From assembly GCA_029237695.1 (NCBI GenBank), contig CM055265.1:218229679-218293678 (forward strand): a stretch of 64,000 nt of DNA, written 5' to 3'. The translations under genes and the position numbers were made by a program. This document shows positions 45,269-55,349 of this stretch, in pieces. The notes beneath the pieces are model-generated. The model was not told where the DNA came from, made no database searches, and saw only the letters and a program-made list of their open reading frames with translations. The stretch comes from Conchocele bisecta (Eukaryota > Mollusca > Bivalvia > Lucinida > Thyasiridae). Every line of letters starts with the position of its first letter. Position 1 is the stretch's first letter.

Positions 45269-45714
45269 CATACATATACATGTATATTTATAAACGGAAT
45301 GTAAATAATTTTCTGCATTTTTTTTCTAATTTCTCATCAAAAGTGTATGTTGTTACCACTCAGTTGAACCGTTCACCTGAGTGGTAACAACATACACTTT
45401 GTGGCGGGGGTAGCGGGGGTAGCGGGGGCACCTACTAGATTCACCGGACCAATCTTATGACGCTTCCGGCGCCCCTGCACTAACACCCGACATTGTTGAA
45501 ACATGCAAATAAAACGCATAATTACTTTTCATGATAAATGACAGACGATAATAAGTTGCTGGAGGTCAATCGATGAGTCCAAATATAGGTAGACCAGGTG
45601 TATTATCATATCATAGCCTCGTTTTAGTGCATAGTAACTACATTATAAAGTGCACGTGCATGCATGATGATGATGTTATATAATAGTGTATCTTGGTGCG
45701 CAACATAGACATGT

Positions 45715-46081
45715 ATAATAGTGTGGTTCAGTGGTTGAAGCGGGAGAATATCCATACGTTTGATGAACTTGTGTTCATTTTATCTGGTCGTGAGTTCGCA
45801 CCTCACAAAATGCATTACTTTTATCGATATCATTCTGTTCTTTTTATGACTGCTTGCTGGAGAAGGGAATAAGTTAAGCGGCAAGGGTTATCACTCTTGC
45901 TGTATGACCTCATTGTGATATGATCGGCGAGAACATACGAGTTTAGATTGTATATTTACACATACATTTGTAGGTCCATGATAGGGCCGGGTGTTTTCGT
46001 CAATATCATAATTATTGTACATATTCCCTGTTTCGTTTAACACCTGTCACTATAATAAACAAATTACTTACTTACTTACTC
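45715..46081 (+). mobile_element. tRNA-derived SINE with CTTA tail
   Basis: A box TGGTTCAGTGG (45724-45734) and B box GTTCGCACC (45794-45802), 60 bases apart. A body without ORF follows, then the simple tail (CTTA)n at about 46064-46080. Confidence 0.82.
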
Positions 46082-46194
46082 CCAGATTATGCATGTAGAC
46101 ACATATGAAATGTGCATAGTTATTAGTTGTCTTCAAAGTGAGACTAACGTTCTACATGTAATCTATTTCATGCTTAATTAATGTAATTTGTAAG

Positions 46195-46335
46195 AGCAAC
46201 ACACAAAAAAAAAGAAATTTATAATAAAATATAAACAAATAAAAATATTATGTGTATGAAAAACTAAGATTCGAACTCACTACCTACGGCATTGATATCT
46301 TCACTGTAACCCCTCGACTACATAACACTTGATGA
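46195..46335 (-). mobile_element. tRNA-derived SINE, short
   Basis: Minus strand A box TAGTCGAGGGG (46320-46310) and B box GTTCGAATC (46276-46268), A-rich on the plus side near 46205. It could instead be a tRNA pseudogene; no full cloverleaf was made out. Confidence 0.6.
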
Positions 46336-46893
46336 CAAATCTCAAAAATCAATATTGAAAAGGAATATTGCCATGGGTATATTTACCTGTCTCACCTATT
46401 CTGTGTTTTGTTTGTGATCGGTTTGTATGTAAATAAGTAGCAAGTTATCGTCTGCGGACTATACCCTCTCGTCGCTCCAGATAAGGTGTATGTTATGTAT
46501 ATTTATCCGAATGTGTATTTATTTTCAAATCTGTGAGTACAACATACGCACTATAATTTAACAATTCTCATTGATTTTCAAATTGAGGAGCAAAAATGGT
46601 CTAATCAAGTTGAAAATTCATTTATTTTAGCTGCAGGTGTTTACGTTTGTTTGCTTTAGGTTGCGCAGGTGGAAGACTCGGACCTAGGACACAATCTTCC
46701 ACCTGTGATCCTGCACTGGTGGCGAAGAGATCGCCGTAGTCATTGCTCGGGTCAGCAGGTCTATCTATAAAGGGCGTGACCTTTGACAATATCGCGCCAG
46801 GTCGGACGAACGGTTACTAATCAGCTGACCTGACGTGGTATTGGTTGGGTAAGTGATAGGAGAGTCAGTTGCTTAGTGACTCATATTGGCTGT

Positions 46894-47250
46894 CAGGCCC
46901 GTACGCAGGATTTTCTATTGGGGGGGGGGGGGGGGGTGCGTCAGGGGCGAGCCCCACGTAGTGGAGCGAGTACGCTAGGGGTGTCGGGGGCATGCTCCCC
47001 CTGAAATTGTTTAAACCTAGATGGCCTGAAATGCACTCTCCTGCATTTTAAGTCATTTAAATTCGGATTTCAACGGTGGTAATTTGTTACATTTCCATGC
47101 AAATTACCTGTATATTAATGCATTTCAAGATTTGTTGAGATTACTGTTTGAAAAATAGCGGACGGCGAAGTTAGGGGGTTGCGTACGCACCCGTCGCCCC
47201 CCCCCCCCCCCACCCCCCCCCCCCCCCCCCCCCCCCTGCGTACGGGCCTG
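46894..47250. mobile_element. Non-autonomous hAT-like element, 357 bp, 5-bp target duplication
   Basis: CAGGCCCGTACGCAGG to CCTGCGTACGGGCCTG, a perfect 16-bp inverted pair, with GCTGT duplicated at 46889-46893 and 47251-47255. It contains poly-G (46920-46936) and poly-C (47198-47236). The right flank is the start of a 'GTGACTGGAGAAATG' MITE. Confidence 0.88.
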
Positions 47251-47440
47251 GCTGTGACTGGAGAAATGGGGCTTATGAGTTTTGCGACCAGTGTATATCC
47301 AGATCAGCCTGTGCATCCGCACAGTCTGATCTGGATCTACACTGTTCGTCATCCCATAAATGAACATCCGACATGCCTCGAACAAGGAATGATTGTGCTA
47401 TTTGATCAGGAGCTACACTGGTCACAAATCACATAAGCCC
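47251..47440. repeat. Copy of the 'GTGACTGGAGAAATG' MITE family
   Basis: GCTGTGACTGGAGAAATGGG, CCAGATCAGCCTGTGCATCC hairpin, ending AGGAGCTACACTGGTCACAA. Confidence 0.72.
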
Positions 47441-47482
47441 CATTGCATATAGTTCTTTCTCTGCTAGCTCACTAGCCGCCTA

Positions 47483-47722
47483 TTAACACTTAGACAATTG
47501 TCGTCTGCTATTGCTTTTATATCTTGCCTTATTTCTCAATAAAAACATGTTTTGACAGCACTTCAGAATCATTTCCAATGCAATGGAAATGATTCTGAAG
47601 TGCTGTCAAAGCATGTTGTAAATTATTCTAAAGTGCTATCAAAGCATGTTTTTGATGATAAAAATGGAAAATAAACAGCAGACGACAACAAAATTAAAAT
47701 AAAATAGCGGTCTAAGGGTTAA
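47483..47722. mobile_element. MITE, 'GTCGTCTGCTGTT' family, well preserved
   Basis: TTAACACTTAGACAATTGTC to GCGGTCTAAGGGTTAA. Central CATTTCCAATG / CAATGGAAATG palindrome, arms GCACTTCAGAATCATTTCC. Confidence 0.85.
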
Positions 47723-48092
47723 GTCTATGCCGTTTGTTGGAATGATGAAATGACGTGTTTCAGTGACGGTACAAACGGTGATTAGAAAACTGTGAGCCTG
47801 CATGTGCTAGTCTAGTCCGAGTCGACAAAGGCCGTACACACCAATTATTAACACATCTTTGACACATTTCCGGGTGTTGTTTCTGTATTATTAACACAGG
47901 CCGTGTTCAATGTATGTACATTAGGATGTGATAAATACGTTATCACGTTTGTCCCATGTATGAGCATAATAAAGCTCGCGGATTATCTTCCCGTACGTGC
48001 GGACGAACCGAGATATAACTTGTACGTCAATCACACTACCGCATGTGTGGCCTATCACTCGGGAGGAACACATGCGCTTATCGATTTTGATC

Positions 48093-48202
48093 TGGTGTTT
48101 CATTGATGGAATGGCGAACAGTGCAGATCCTGATCAGACTGTGCGGATGCACAGGCTGATCTGGATCTACACTGGTCGCAAAACTCATAAGTCCCATTCA
48201 CG
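48093..48202. repeat. Right half of the 'GTGACTGGAGAAATG' MITE family
   Basis: GTTTCATTGATGGAATGGCG, CAGATCCTGATCAGACTGTG, then CTGATCTGGATCTACACTGG. Confidence 0.7.
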
Positions 48203-48242
48203 TTATAGAGCAATCAAAATCGAAGCTATATGTAGGTAATTA

Positions 48243-48590
48243 TTACGGAACTCTGCAGGGGACGTACAACGGGACGTTTTTTTTTTATTAATTCGTTCCC
48301 ACGAAATAACTTTTCGTTCCCTCAAGTTAACAATTCGTTCCCACGAATTAACAATTCGTTCCCTCAATTTACTGTGGGAACGAATTGTTAATTTGTGGGA
48401 AAGAATTGTTATATTGTGGAACGAATTGTTAAGGCGAGGGAACGAATTGTTAATTCGAGGGAACGAATTGTTATTTCGTGGGAACGAATTGTTAATTCGA
48501 GGGAACAAATTGTTAAATTGAGGGAACGAATTGTTATTTCGTGGGAACGAATTAATAAAAAAAAATCCATGTCCCCTGCGTGGCTCCGTA
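48243..48590. mobile_element. Foldback element of 21-bp units, 'TTCGTTCC' family, copy 3
   Basis: TTACGGAACTCTGCAGGGGA to CCCCTGCGTGGCTCCGTA. Left field AACAATTCGTTCCC units, right field GGGAACGAATTGTT units, switching at about 48373. The 21-bp period keeps frames open on both strands (168 codons minus, 117 plus). Confidence 0.87.
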
Positions 48591-48854
48591 CAATATGGCC
48601 ATTTTGCTCTCGAACATCTCAGAACAAAGGCACTATTCTTATCGTATACGAGAACTACTGTCTGTTTCACGAAACCTGCCCAAATTTTACGGTTATATAT
48701 ACAATGCAATTTTTTTTTTCGATAATATTCAATTTTATCAAAATTTAAGAACGAGCCTTCTTTTTATTTCGTGAAATTTGGTCCAATATTGATTTTATTG
48801 CGAAAAACTTCCCCATGTTAAATTCCCATAGACATATTCGCAGAGTGAACGACA

Positions 48855-49045
48855 CAGACTTATGTCGACATATTGTGTTAACTTACCATGTTATGTCGAC
48901 ATGTTGTGTTAAACGATCACGGTATGTCGACGTATGTGAACTTATCACATTATGTTGACTTGTTGTGATAACTTATCACGTTATGTCGACATATTTTATT
49001 TCAAAATGTCGACATAGTTTCACGTTATGTCGACATGTCGTGATA
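48855..49045. repeat. Short array with GTCGAC cores
   Basis: Seven TATGTCGACAT-type sites at 48864, 48895, 48925, 48954 (degenerate), 48985, 49008 and 49029. The first five are 29-31 bases apart; the last two gaps are 23 and 21. Confidence 0.72.
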
Positions 49046-49706
49046 TTTAATTTCATTTGACCAATCCGTAATATGTCACTCAAAACGCACATTACAGGTA
49101 AACTAGTCTGGGTTCCCTCAATCACCTCGAATCGATACCCAGCCATACCATACCACACTCCGACAAGCCGATAGGTGCTATAGGAGGCCTCACTCGGTGC
49201 TATAGGAGGCCTCAAATTATAGGTTAACATACCTGCATAGATTCACTTATATTTGGCGCACACTTTTGGAGCCTGAATAAATGCAACATTTATCAAAATT
49301 CGGAAATATAAACCAGACAGACGACCATCGGCCTGCTTCTTTACTGGGCTATATATCCCGGGTATGGAAGGTGTTCGAGCCAATTCCCACCCGTAAATAT
49401 AAGCCGAATATATAAATTATGTCAACATCTCGATTGCAAATATATGCCACCATACATTTTCTATGAAAATGTCTTCATCTTTCGATGCATTTAATAAAAA
49501 AATCAGTTTCTGTTAATATATTTCATGAAAAATCGCATTTATGTTCTTATATTAGGTACAAAATCACATGGCGCGTCTTATGCTGTCTCAGACATTCAAT
49601 ACGTGGTTGTTCGCTTTATGAACTGTATATGACCTATATGTCAACCAAATGCACCATTTTATTTTTATCAAATTCCAAGGACTTTGTGGTTTTATTCTAC
49701 ACTGTA

Positions 49707-49846
49707 CAGTGAAACTTTTCTAAACCGGACACCCTGGGGGCTATGCTATCAAGAACATACATTATCTCCTGGGATAAATGACCAAGAGTCATACAAATTT
49801 AGACCACATGTGTTTTCTTGGTGTCCGGTTTAGAGAGGTTTCACTG
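49707..49846. mobile_element. pogo/Tigger-like MITE, 140 bp
   Basis: CAGTGAAACTTTTCTAAACC to GGTTTAGAGAGGTTTCACTG with CGGACACC on both sides and TA on the left flank (TG on the right). Confidence 0.72.
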
Positions 49847-49957
49847 TGCCATCTTAGACTGTGATGATATAGTGATGCATGTCTGCTATTACTGTACCAG
49901 CATGTACAATTTGTGAAATATAATGCTAAAACGTATCGGTACCCATTTACAGCTGGG

Positions 49958-50060
49958 TGAAAGTGTGGATAAAGTGTCTTGCTCAAGGACACAATGCACG
50001 GCGCTAGCCAGGCTCGAACCCACACTAACCATTACGCCACGGCGCTCCACCTGTGTGTTT
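49958..50060 (-). mobile_element. tRNA-derived SINE
   Basis: Minus strand A box TGGCGTAATGG (50039-50029), B box GTTCGAGCC (50019-50011), then TGTCCTTGAGCAAGACACTT, the same tail as 42390. Confidence 0.82.
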
Positions 50061-50232
50061 TTTTTCCATGTAACTGCTTATGTACAATTTGGTCCAGAAA
50101 TACGTTACAATATACTGGTAAATATTTGGTTTACGTTTGTTTCCTTACTTTGTGCATGTCGGAGACACAGTGATATTAGGTTTAACCTGATATTGGCAAC
50201 TGGCGCCCGTCATTGGTGCAGCAATATATTAA

Positions 50233-50729
50233 TACTGTCTGTTCCATGTTTTTCTGCCGACGAACTTTTGGCTATTAAACACATTAAATCTTAAAAATAT
50301 TTAAATGTAAGTACTTGTTCATCAATAACAAAAGTCACCCTCCCCAACAAAAAATTATTTGATGAAATTCTATCAAATATTGATTTTATTGCGAAAAAAA
50401 TATTTTCCTATGGGAATTTCTTTTTTTATTTGTCGACCGATTTTCAAAATCTAACTTTTGTTTTCTTAGCTACATCATTTTCAAGCTATATCGCCAGGTT
50501 TCAGAGTCAATTTCCATCAGGATAAAAAAAACAAAAAGTTTTGGAAATTGACTCACCATGTTAAATTCCCATAGGAAAATCGTTTCTTCGCAATAAAATC
50601 AATATTTTTTTTGTGGAGGGTGACTTTTTTGCTATTGATGAAAAAGTACTTACTTTTAAATATATTTTTTAGATTTAATGTGTTTAATGGCCAAATGTTC
50701 GTCGGCAGCAAAACGTGGAACAGACAGTA
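50233..50729. mobile_element. Foldback element, about 500 bp
   Basis: TACTGTCTGTTCCATG to GTGGAACAGACAGTA, inner GCCGACGAACTTTTGGC / AATGTTCGTCGGC and CAAATATTGATTTTATTGCG / CGCAATAAAATCAATATT. The central part has TTTTGGAAATTGACTC arms. Confidence 0.82.
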
Positions 50730-50797
50730 GTTAACAGTTCCTGTCTACTCACCAAATTACAGGGCATACATAGATGTTATTAGATGACAGTAGATAT

Positions 50798-51006
50798 TAC
50801 TGTCTGTTCCACGTTTTGCTACCGACGAACTTTTGCATTAAATCTAAAATATATTTAAAAGTACATAAGTACTTTTTCATCAATAACAAAAAAGAGGGTG
50901 ACTTTCTGTTATTGATGAAAAAGTACTTGCATTTAAATATTTGTTAGATTTAATGTCTTCAATAGCTTTTAAGTTCGTCGGCAGCAAAACGTGAAACAGA
51001 CATTAG
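50798..51006. mobile_element. Shorter copy of the previous foldback
   Basis: TACTGTCTGTTCCACGTTTT to AAAACGTGAAACAGACA, lacking the inner half. It starts 69 bases after the larger copy ends. Confidence 0.82.
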
Positions 51007-51184
51007 TATGTTGATTGGGTTACCCACACTACTGTCATGCGCGGATCCAGGGGCAGGTCTGTAACGGTGCCCCACCACACACACTAATAGTCCTACTAAA
51101 ATTGTCCTGTTTTATTTTAAGTGCACAGACAGCGATGACGACCAAACAACGCCACAAACTGCCTATTATTAGCCGCTGTGTATT

Positions 51185-51186
<2 letters not shown>

Positions 51187-51225
<39 letters not shown>
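51187..51225. repeat. Poly-T tract
   Basis: 39 consecutive T. Confidence 0.95.
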
Positions 51226-51226
<1 letters not shown>

Positions 51227-51300
51227 GTATTCATTGAAATCCTGCCGTTCTGAATGATATCAAATCACGTGATTTAACACAGTATGGGCTCGTGCGAGAA

Positions 51301-52130
51301 ATTAACCCTTTCAACACTACATACCTGTACAGTGGTGTTGGCAAACAGTGTAGATCCGGATGAGCCGGCTCATGACATGCACATTTTGCAAGTAATTTTC
51401 ATATTTTTAAGAACAACAAGAAAATGTGGCCTATCGGCACACGAATGCCCCGGTGGCAGATTGGAGAAACTGTAGCAAAGTTAATTAACCGAAAGTGATA
51501 AATATTCATAATCACAGTTGTGAAGGTCAAATGGTGAAGGTCATATTACGGGCAGCATGGATGTGTGGCATTTGCCGACAGGTTTGATGTATCAAAATAT
51601 TAAAATAATCCATCAAAAGGTCATGGTCATATTAATGTATGGTATTTGTCCACACGTTTGCTGTGTTTAAATATTTCAGTAATCATTAAAGGGATATAGA
51701 AGTTATGCAGGACAGAATTGAGAAACTCCGGCGAACTTCTTAATGTGGGAAAACGTTCAAAGTTTGTCAAGGTCAAAAGGCCATGGCCATATTAAGGGCA
51801 TCATGGATGTGTAGCATTTGTCCACAGGTATACTGTGTTTAAATAGTTAAGTAATCCTTCAAGGGATATAGAAGTTATAACCAGAATTTCGAAACTCCGG
51901 CGAACTTCTTAATGTGCCGGACACACGGACACACAGTCCAAACACTATATGCCTCCGGCTCTACCGACACCGGGGGTGGGGGGGGGGGGGGTGGGGGGGG
52001 GGGGCATAAAAACACCCCCACCCTTTGCATTGATGGACTAGTCTGAAAATCATTTTGTGATGGTTAGATTGGTTGCAAAATCAACATATCAAAATATCCA
52101 TTCCAGTTAAATAGGGGTGAAATGGTTAAC
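51301..52130. mobile_element. MITE, 'TTAACCCTTTCA' family, split by another element
   Basis: Left part 51301-51419 (TTAACCCTTTCAACACTACA to TTTTTAAGAACAACA) and right part about 52006-52130 (ACACCCCCACCC to GGTGAAATGGTTAA) join to a normal member of the family. Confidence 0.8.
51420..52005. mobile_element. Element with GTGGCC start and GGGGGCATAAAA end, nested in a MITE
   Basis: Starts AGAAAATGTGGCCTATCGG and ends CTATATGCCTCCGGCTC, poly-G, GGCATAAAA. The core has two to three degenerate repeats of AGGTCA, GGCAT, ATGGATGTGT and ATAGAAGTTAT. The same start occurs inside 1604-4887, and both ends occur at 57300-57845. Confidence 0.7.
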
Positions 52131-52249
52131 CAAGAGCATCAGCACAGACACCACCAGTCACGTTGCATTTCGTTGCATTTCGGGTAAATTATCAGCAATG
52201 TTATTATCACAGATACATGACTGAGGAAATTAGGAAAATCCTCTAGAAA

Positions 52250-52735
52250 TGTGGCTGTAACTGGAGAAATGGGGCTTACGGGCTTTCCGACCAGTGTAAA
52301 TCCAGATCAGCCTGTGCATCCGCACAGTCTGATCAGGATCTGCACCGTTCGCCATTCAATCAATGAAACACCCGTCATGCTTCTAACAAGCAATACAGAC
52401 CGTTATCAGGCTACAGGGGCCCGTGTCACTAAACTTTGTACGACTAAAATGTTCCTTTGTGCAAATTTAGGATCGGCTGGAAATTTCAATTGATGGCTTT
52501 ACATTTATTGAGCCTATGCTCAATAAATGTAAATCCAATAATTGTTTCCAAGAAAACATTGTTAATGTGAAATGTTCATAATTTTGCACTTACGAACATT
52601 TTAGCCGTACGAAGTTTACGAACATTTTAGCCGTACGACGTTTAGTGAAACGGAGTCTGCTATTTGATCACAAACTACACTGGTCACAAATCCCTTAAGC
52701 CCCATTTCTCCAGTCACAGCCACAAATGAAAACAG
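52250..52735. mobile_element. 'GTGACTGGAGAAATG' MITE, split by a 'TTTCACTAAACTT' MITE
   Basis: Outer ends GTGGCTGTAACTGGAGAAAT and ATTTCTCCAGTCACAGCCAC. The interior is interrupted at about 52426-52663 by GGGGCCCGTGTCACTAAACT...AGTTTAGTGAAACGG. Confidence 0.8.
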
Positions 52736-52894
52736 GTGAACAACATGAATGGTAAAATGGTTGCAATTGCTATAATTATGTTACGGACTGATAAAACCAG
52801 GGTGAAAAACTCGGACCTGTGATATATAATAAACGATTGCACTGTACGTTACGGTTCTAACGGACAGTAAGACAATAAAGCGGCATGGGTCCGA

Positions 52895-53250
52895 AGTTGG
52901 ATCACGTGGTACTAACAACAACAACAACAACAAGTACTGAAACTTCCAGAATCCATCCGATTGAAAGTACGTATTCTTTTGTATTGTCCTTATTATGTGA
53001 CGGATTTTGATGAAATATGGCGTCGTTTTTGCGAAGAATCGATTTCCGTGTCTCCGACACGGAAATCGATTCTTTACAAAAACGACATAAGTCTGTGCCG
53101 AACTCCATGGACCACCAAATGCAGCTCATGAAGACGCGTTTGCTGCGCCATATTTCATAAAAATCCGTTGCATATTAAGGAAAGTATCAAATAATACTTA
53201 TTTTGGAGTGGGCGACGTTGTTGTTGTTGTAACCACGTGATCATGTACAT
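52895..53250. mobile_element. Palindromic MITE with CACGTG ends, copy
   Basis: GGATCACGTGGTACTAACAA to TTGTTGTAACCACGTGATCA, central GAATCGATTTCCGTGTC / GACACGGAAATCGATTC hairpin. Confidence 0.85.
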
Positions 53251-53977
53251 TGGGTCCGAGTCTATCGTATTGTGTCTATCACAAGGGAAAGCAAGATAGC
53301 TCCTGTGCTTTATCATACTACAACAGTTATAGTGGGGCAGATCCGTGAAACAATTGCGCACATTTTGCTACAAGCATGAAACTTGGCACAGTTATAGAAA
53401 TATATAAACCGATTTGTTTTGGATGTAGACCCACTTGAAAAAATCAAGATGGTGGCCATTTTCAAGATGGCCGCCATAAATTATACAGTAATTTTTAAAA
53501 ATTATTTTATCAAGCCAATTTGTCGATCATGTTCTTGAAAATTTCACATATGGGATAATAAGAGTATAGAACAAAGTGAAAATTATATTTTTTTGATAAA
53601 TGTCAACATAGTGACTAGTTTTCAAAATGGCCGCCAAATTCGAGGTAAAATAGCAATACATGCGTTCTTCAACATAATTGTCGTAAAATATTTGAAAATC
53701 TTTCATTTATGACAGTAAGCTAATGTACTGTTATTGCTTCATGAGTAAATATTCATATAAATCAAGATGGCTGCCATTTATAGAAGGGCATCGAATTCCA
53801 ATTTCTAAATGACACGAACTGTAAATGCTAATGTCAAATAATACTTATTTTGGAGTGGGCGACGTTGTTGTTGTTGTAACCACGTGATCATGTACATTGG
53901 GTCCGAGTCTATCGTATTGTGTCTATCACAAGGGAAAGCAAGATAGCTCCTGTGCTTTATCATACTGCAGCAGTTAG
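53187..53977. repeat. Direct duplication of about 146 bp flanking a 500-bp insert
   Basis: 53187-53333 and 53832-53977 are nearly identical, from ATCAAATAATACTTATTTTG through GGGTCCGAGTCTATCGTATT to CTTTATCATACT. The insert has repeated CAAGATGGCCGCC / CAAGATGGTGGCC motifs. Confidence 0.82.
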
Positions 53978-54044
53978 AAGAATTGTTCGTGTTAAGGGTG
54001 GGAATTGGCTTCCATACCCGGGCTAGGCAGTAATAGGATGAGAT

Positions 54045-54480
54045 TTATTTATATAATGGTGCTTAACGGCCTGTCAACTGCTAAGGCCATTTTAGGCCGA
54101 GATATAGGGGTCTAATTCTGTATTTCACATGTACGGATAGGGGACCGGGTGGGTTTGTTTGTTTGTTTGTTTGTTTGTTTGTTGGGGTTCGTGGGGCATC
54201 TCAAAATTATAACTGAATATTTACATAAAATATATATTCAGCCCTGAAATTATAATTACCTGATCTGGTGTCAGGTCCTCACCATACCACTAAATTAGCC
54301 CACTCCCTAAATGTAATATGATTAGTACTAGTTATACTACTTTTATAATGAGTATAACAGGATTCAACTCTCAGGTACGAGAAAGCCAAAATGTACGCGA
54401 GGACCAAACCAATGATATCGGGATTCCGGTCGGGATGAACTCCATCATTAAATTACCCTTAGAATGCTCCCAGCCAACCG
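54045..54480. repeat. Interspersed repeat, 'CAACAGCTAAGGTC' family
   Basis: TGGTGCTTAACGGCCTGTCA, (GTTT)n at about 54148-54184, ATATTCAGCCCTGAAATTAT, ending CCCTTAGAATGCTCCCAGCC. Confidence 0.7.
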
Positions 54481-54590
54481 CCCGCCAGGACATTATAGTC
54501 AACAGTGCAGATTGCTCGGACGGTCTGTGTAGAACATTTGGATTTACATGAACAAATCGGTGATGCCGCGAATAGTGCTGCAGACATTAT

Positions 54591-54715
54591 ACTGTGACTG
54601 GAGTAATTGGGTTTATATGGAATTTGCGACACGACCAGTGTAGGTCCGGATCTGACTGCGCATACGCGCAGTCTGATCAGGACCTGCACTGTTCGCCATT
54701 CAGTCAATGAAACAC
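54591..54715. repeat. Left part of the 'GTGACTGGAGAAATG' MITE family
   Basis: GTGACTGGAGTAATTGGG, perfect hairpin GACTGCGCATACGCGCAGTC, CAGGACCTGCACTGTTCGCC. Confidence 0.68.
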
Positions 54716-54798
54716 CTGGTCTGATCTAGCATACAGTATAGATCATTATCATTCTACAGGCGTGCGTTAGAAGAGCATTAACTAGGCCATAAGCCACG

Positions 54799-55028
54799 GG
54801 GCCCATTTCACTAAACTTCGTACGATAAAACTGTTCATATGAATATTTCTATGATTTGATTCTCCAATAAACATGTTTCTCTAATGCTACCATATTGTAC
54901 CTACGCGTTCATGTCATTAAATGTAGCACATCCACGAAAGATTTTCCAAAATCGGCTGTCAGAACAAATTTTATTCTGGATTTAAATTTTACACTTACAA
55001 ACATTTGAGTAGTTATACAAAGTTTAGT
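54799..55028. mobile_element. 'TTTCACTAAACTT' MITE, sub-variant without central palindrome
   Basis: GGGCCCATTTCACTAAACTT to ACAAAGTTTAG. It shares CGTTCATGTCATT and GTAGCACATCCACGAAAG with the complement of 30246-30481. Confidence 0.68.
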
Positions 55029-55077
55029 TCTCCAGTCACATATATACCTACCTCACCAGTGAGTAGGACCTGTAGTC

Positions 55078-55349
55078 TAGTTCACCAACATTGCAAAGCA
55101 TACTTACCTAGCAAAGTGTACTTTGAGGGAGTAATCATTTATTTTTTTAGAACTAACAACTGCATATATTTGATGATTAAAGTATGCATAATTATTATAC
55201 AGAATTTATTACATTATCACAGCCATGCTGTGATAATGTAATAAATTCAGTATAATAACAAATAATAAATTTATCCTTAAATTGAAAATTTCTCCCTCAA
55301 AGTGTACTTAACAACATAAGTATACTTTGCAATTTTGGTGAAATATGCT
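55078..55349. mobile_element. Palindromic MITE, 'ATTGCAAAGTATACTTTG' family, copy 1
   Basis: TTCACCAACATTGCAAAGCA to TTTGCAATTTTGGTGAAATA. The central hairpin is ATTACATTATCACAGCC / GGCTGTGATAATGT, seen here as GCCATGCTGTG. Copies are at 56626-56934 and 59370-59573. Confidence 0.85.

Noticed and set aside
46195..46335. Possible functional tRNA gene
   Set aside because: A and B boxes are present, but acceptor-stem pairing and a complete cloverleaf could not be made. A SINE or pseudogene is more likely.
48203..48709. 168-codon minus-strand frame rich in NNSFPRI repeats
   Set aside because: It is the 21-bp foldback array read in frame. The same array gives open frames on the opposite strand, and related copies do not conserve any one frame.
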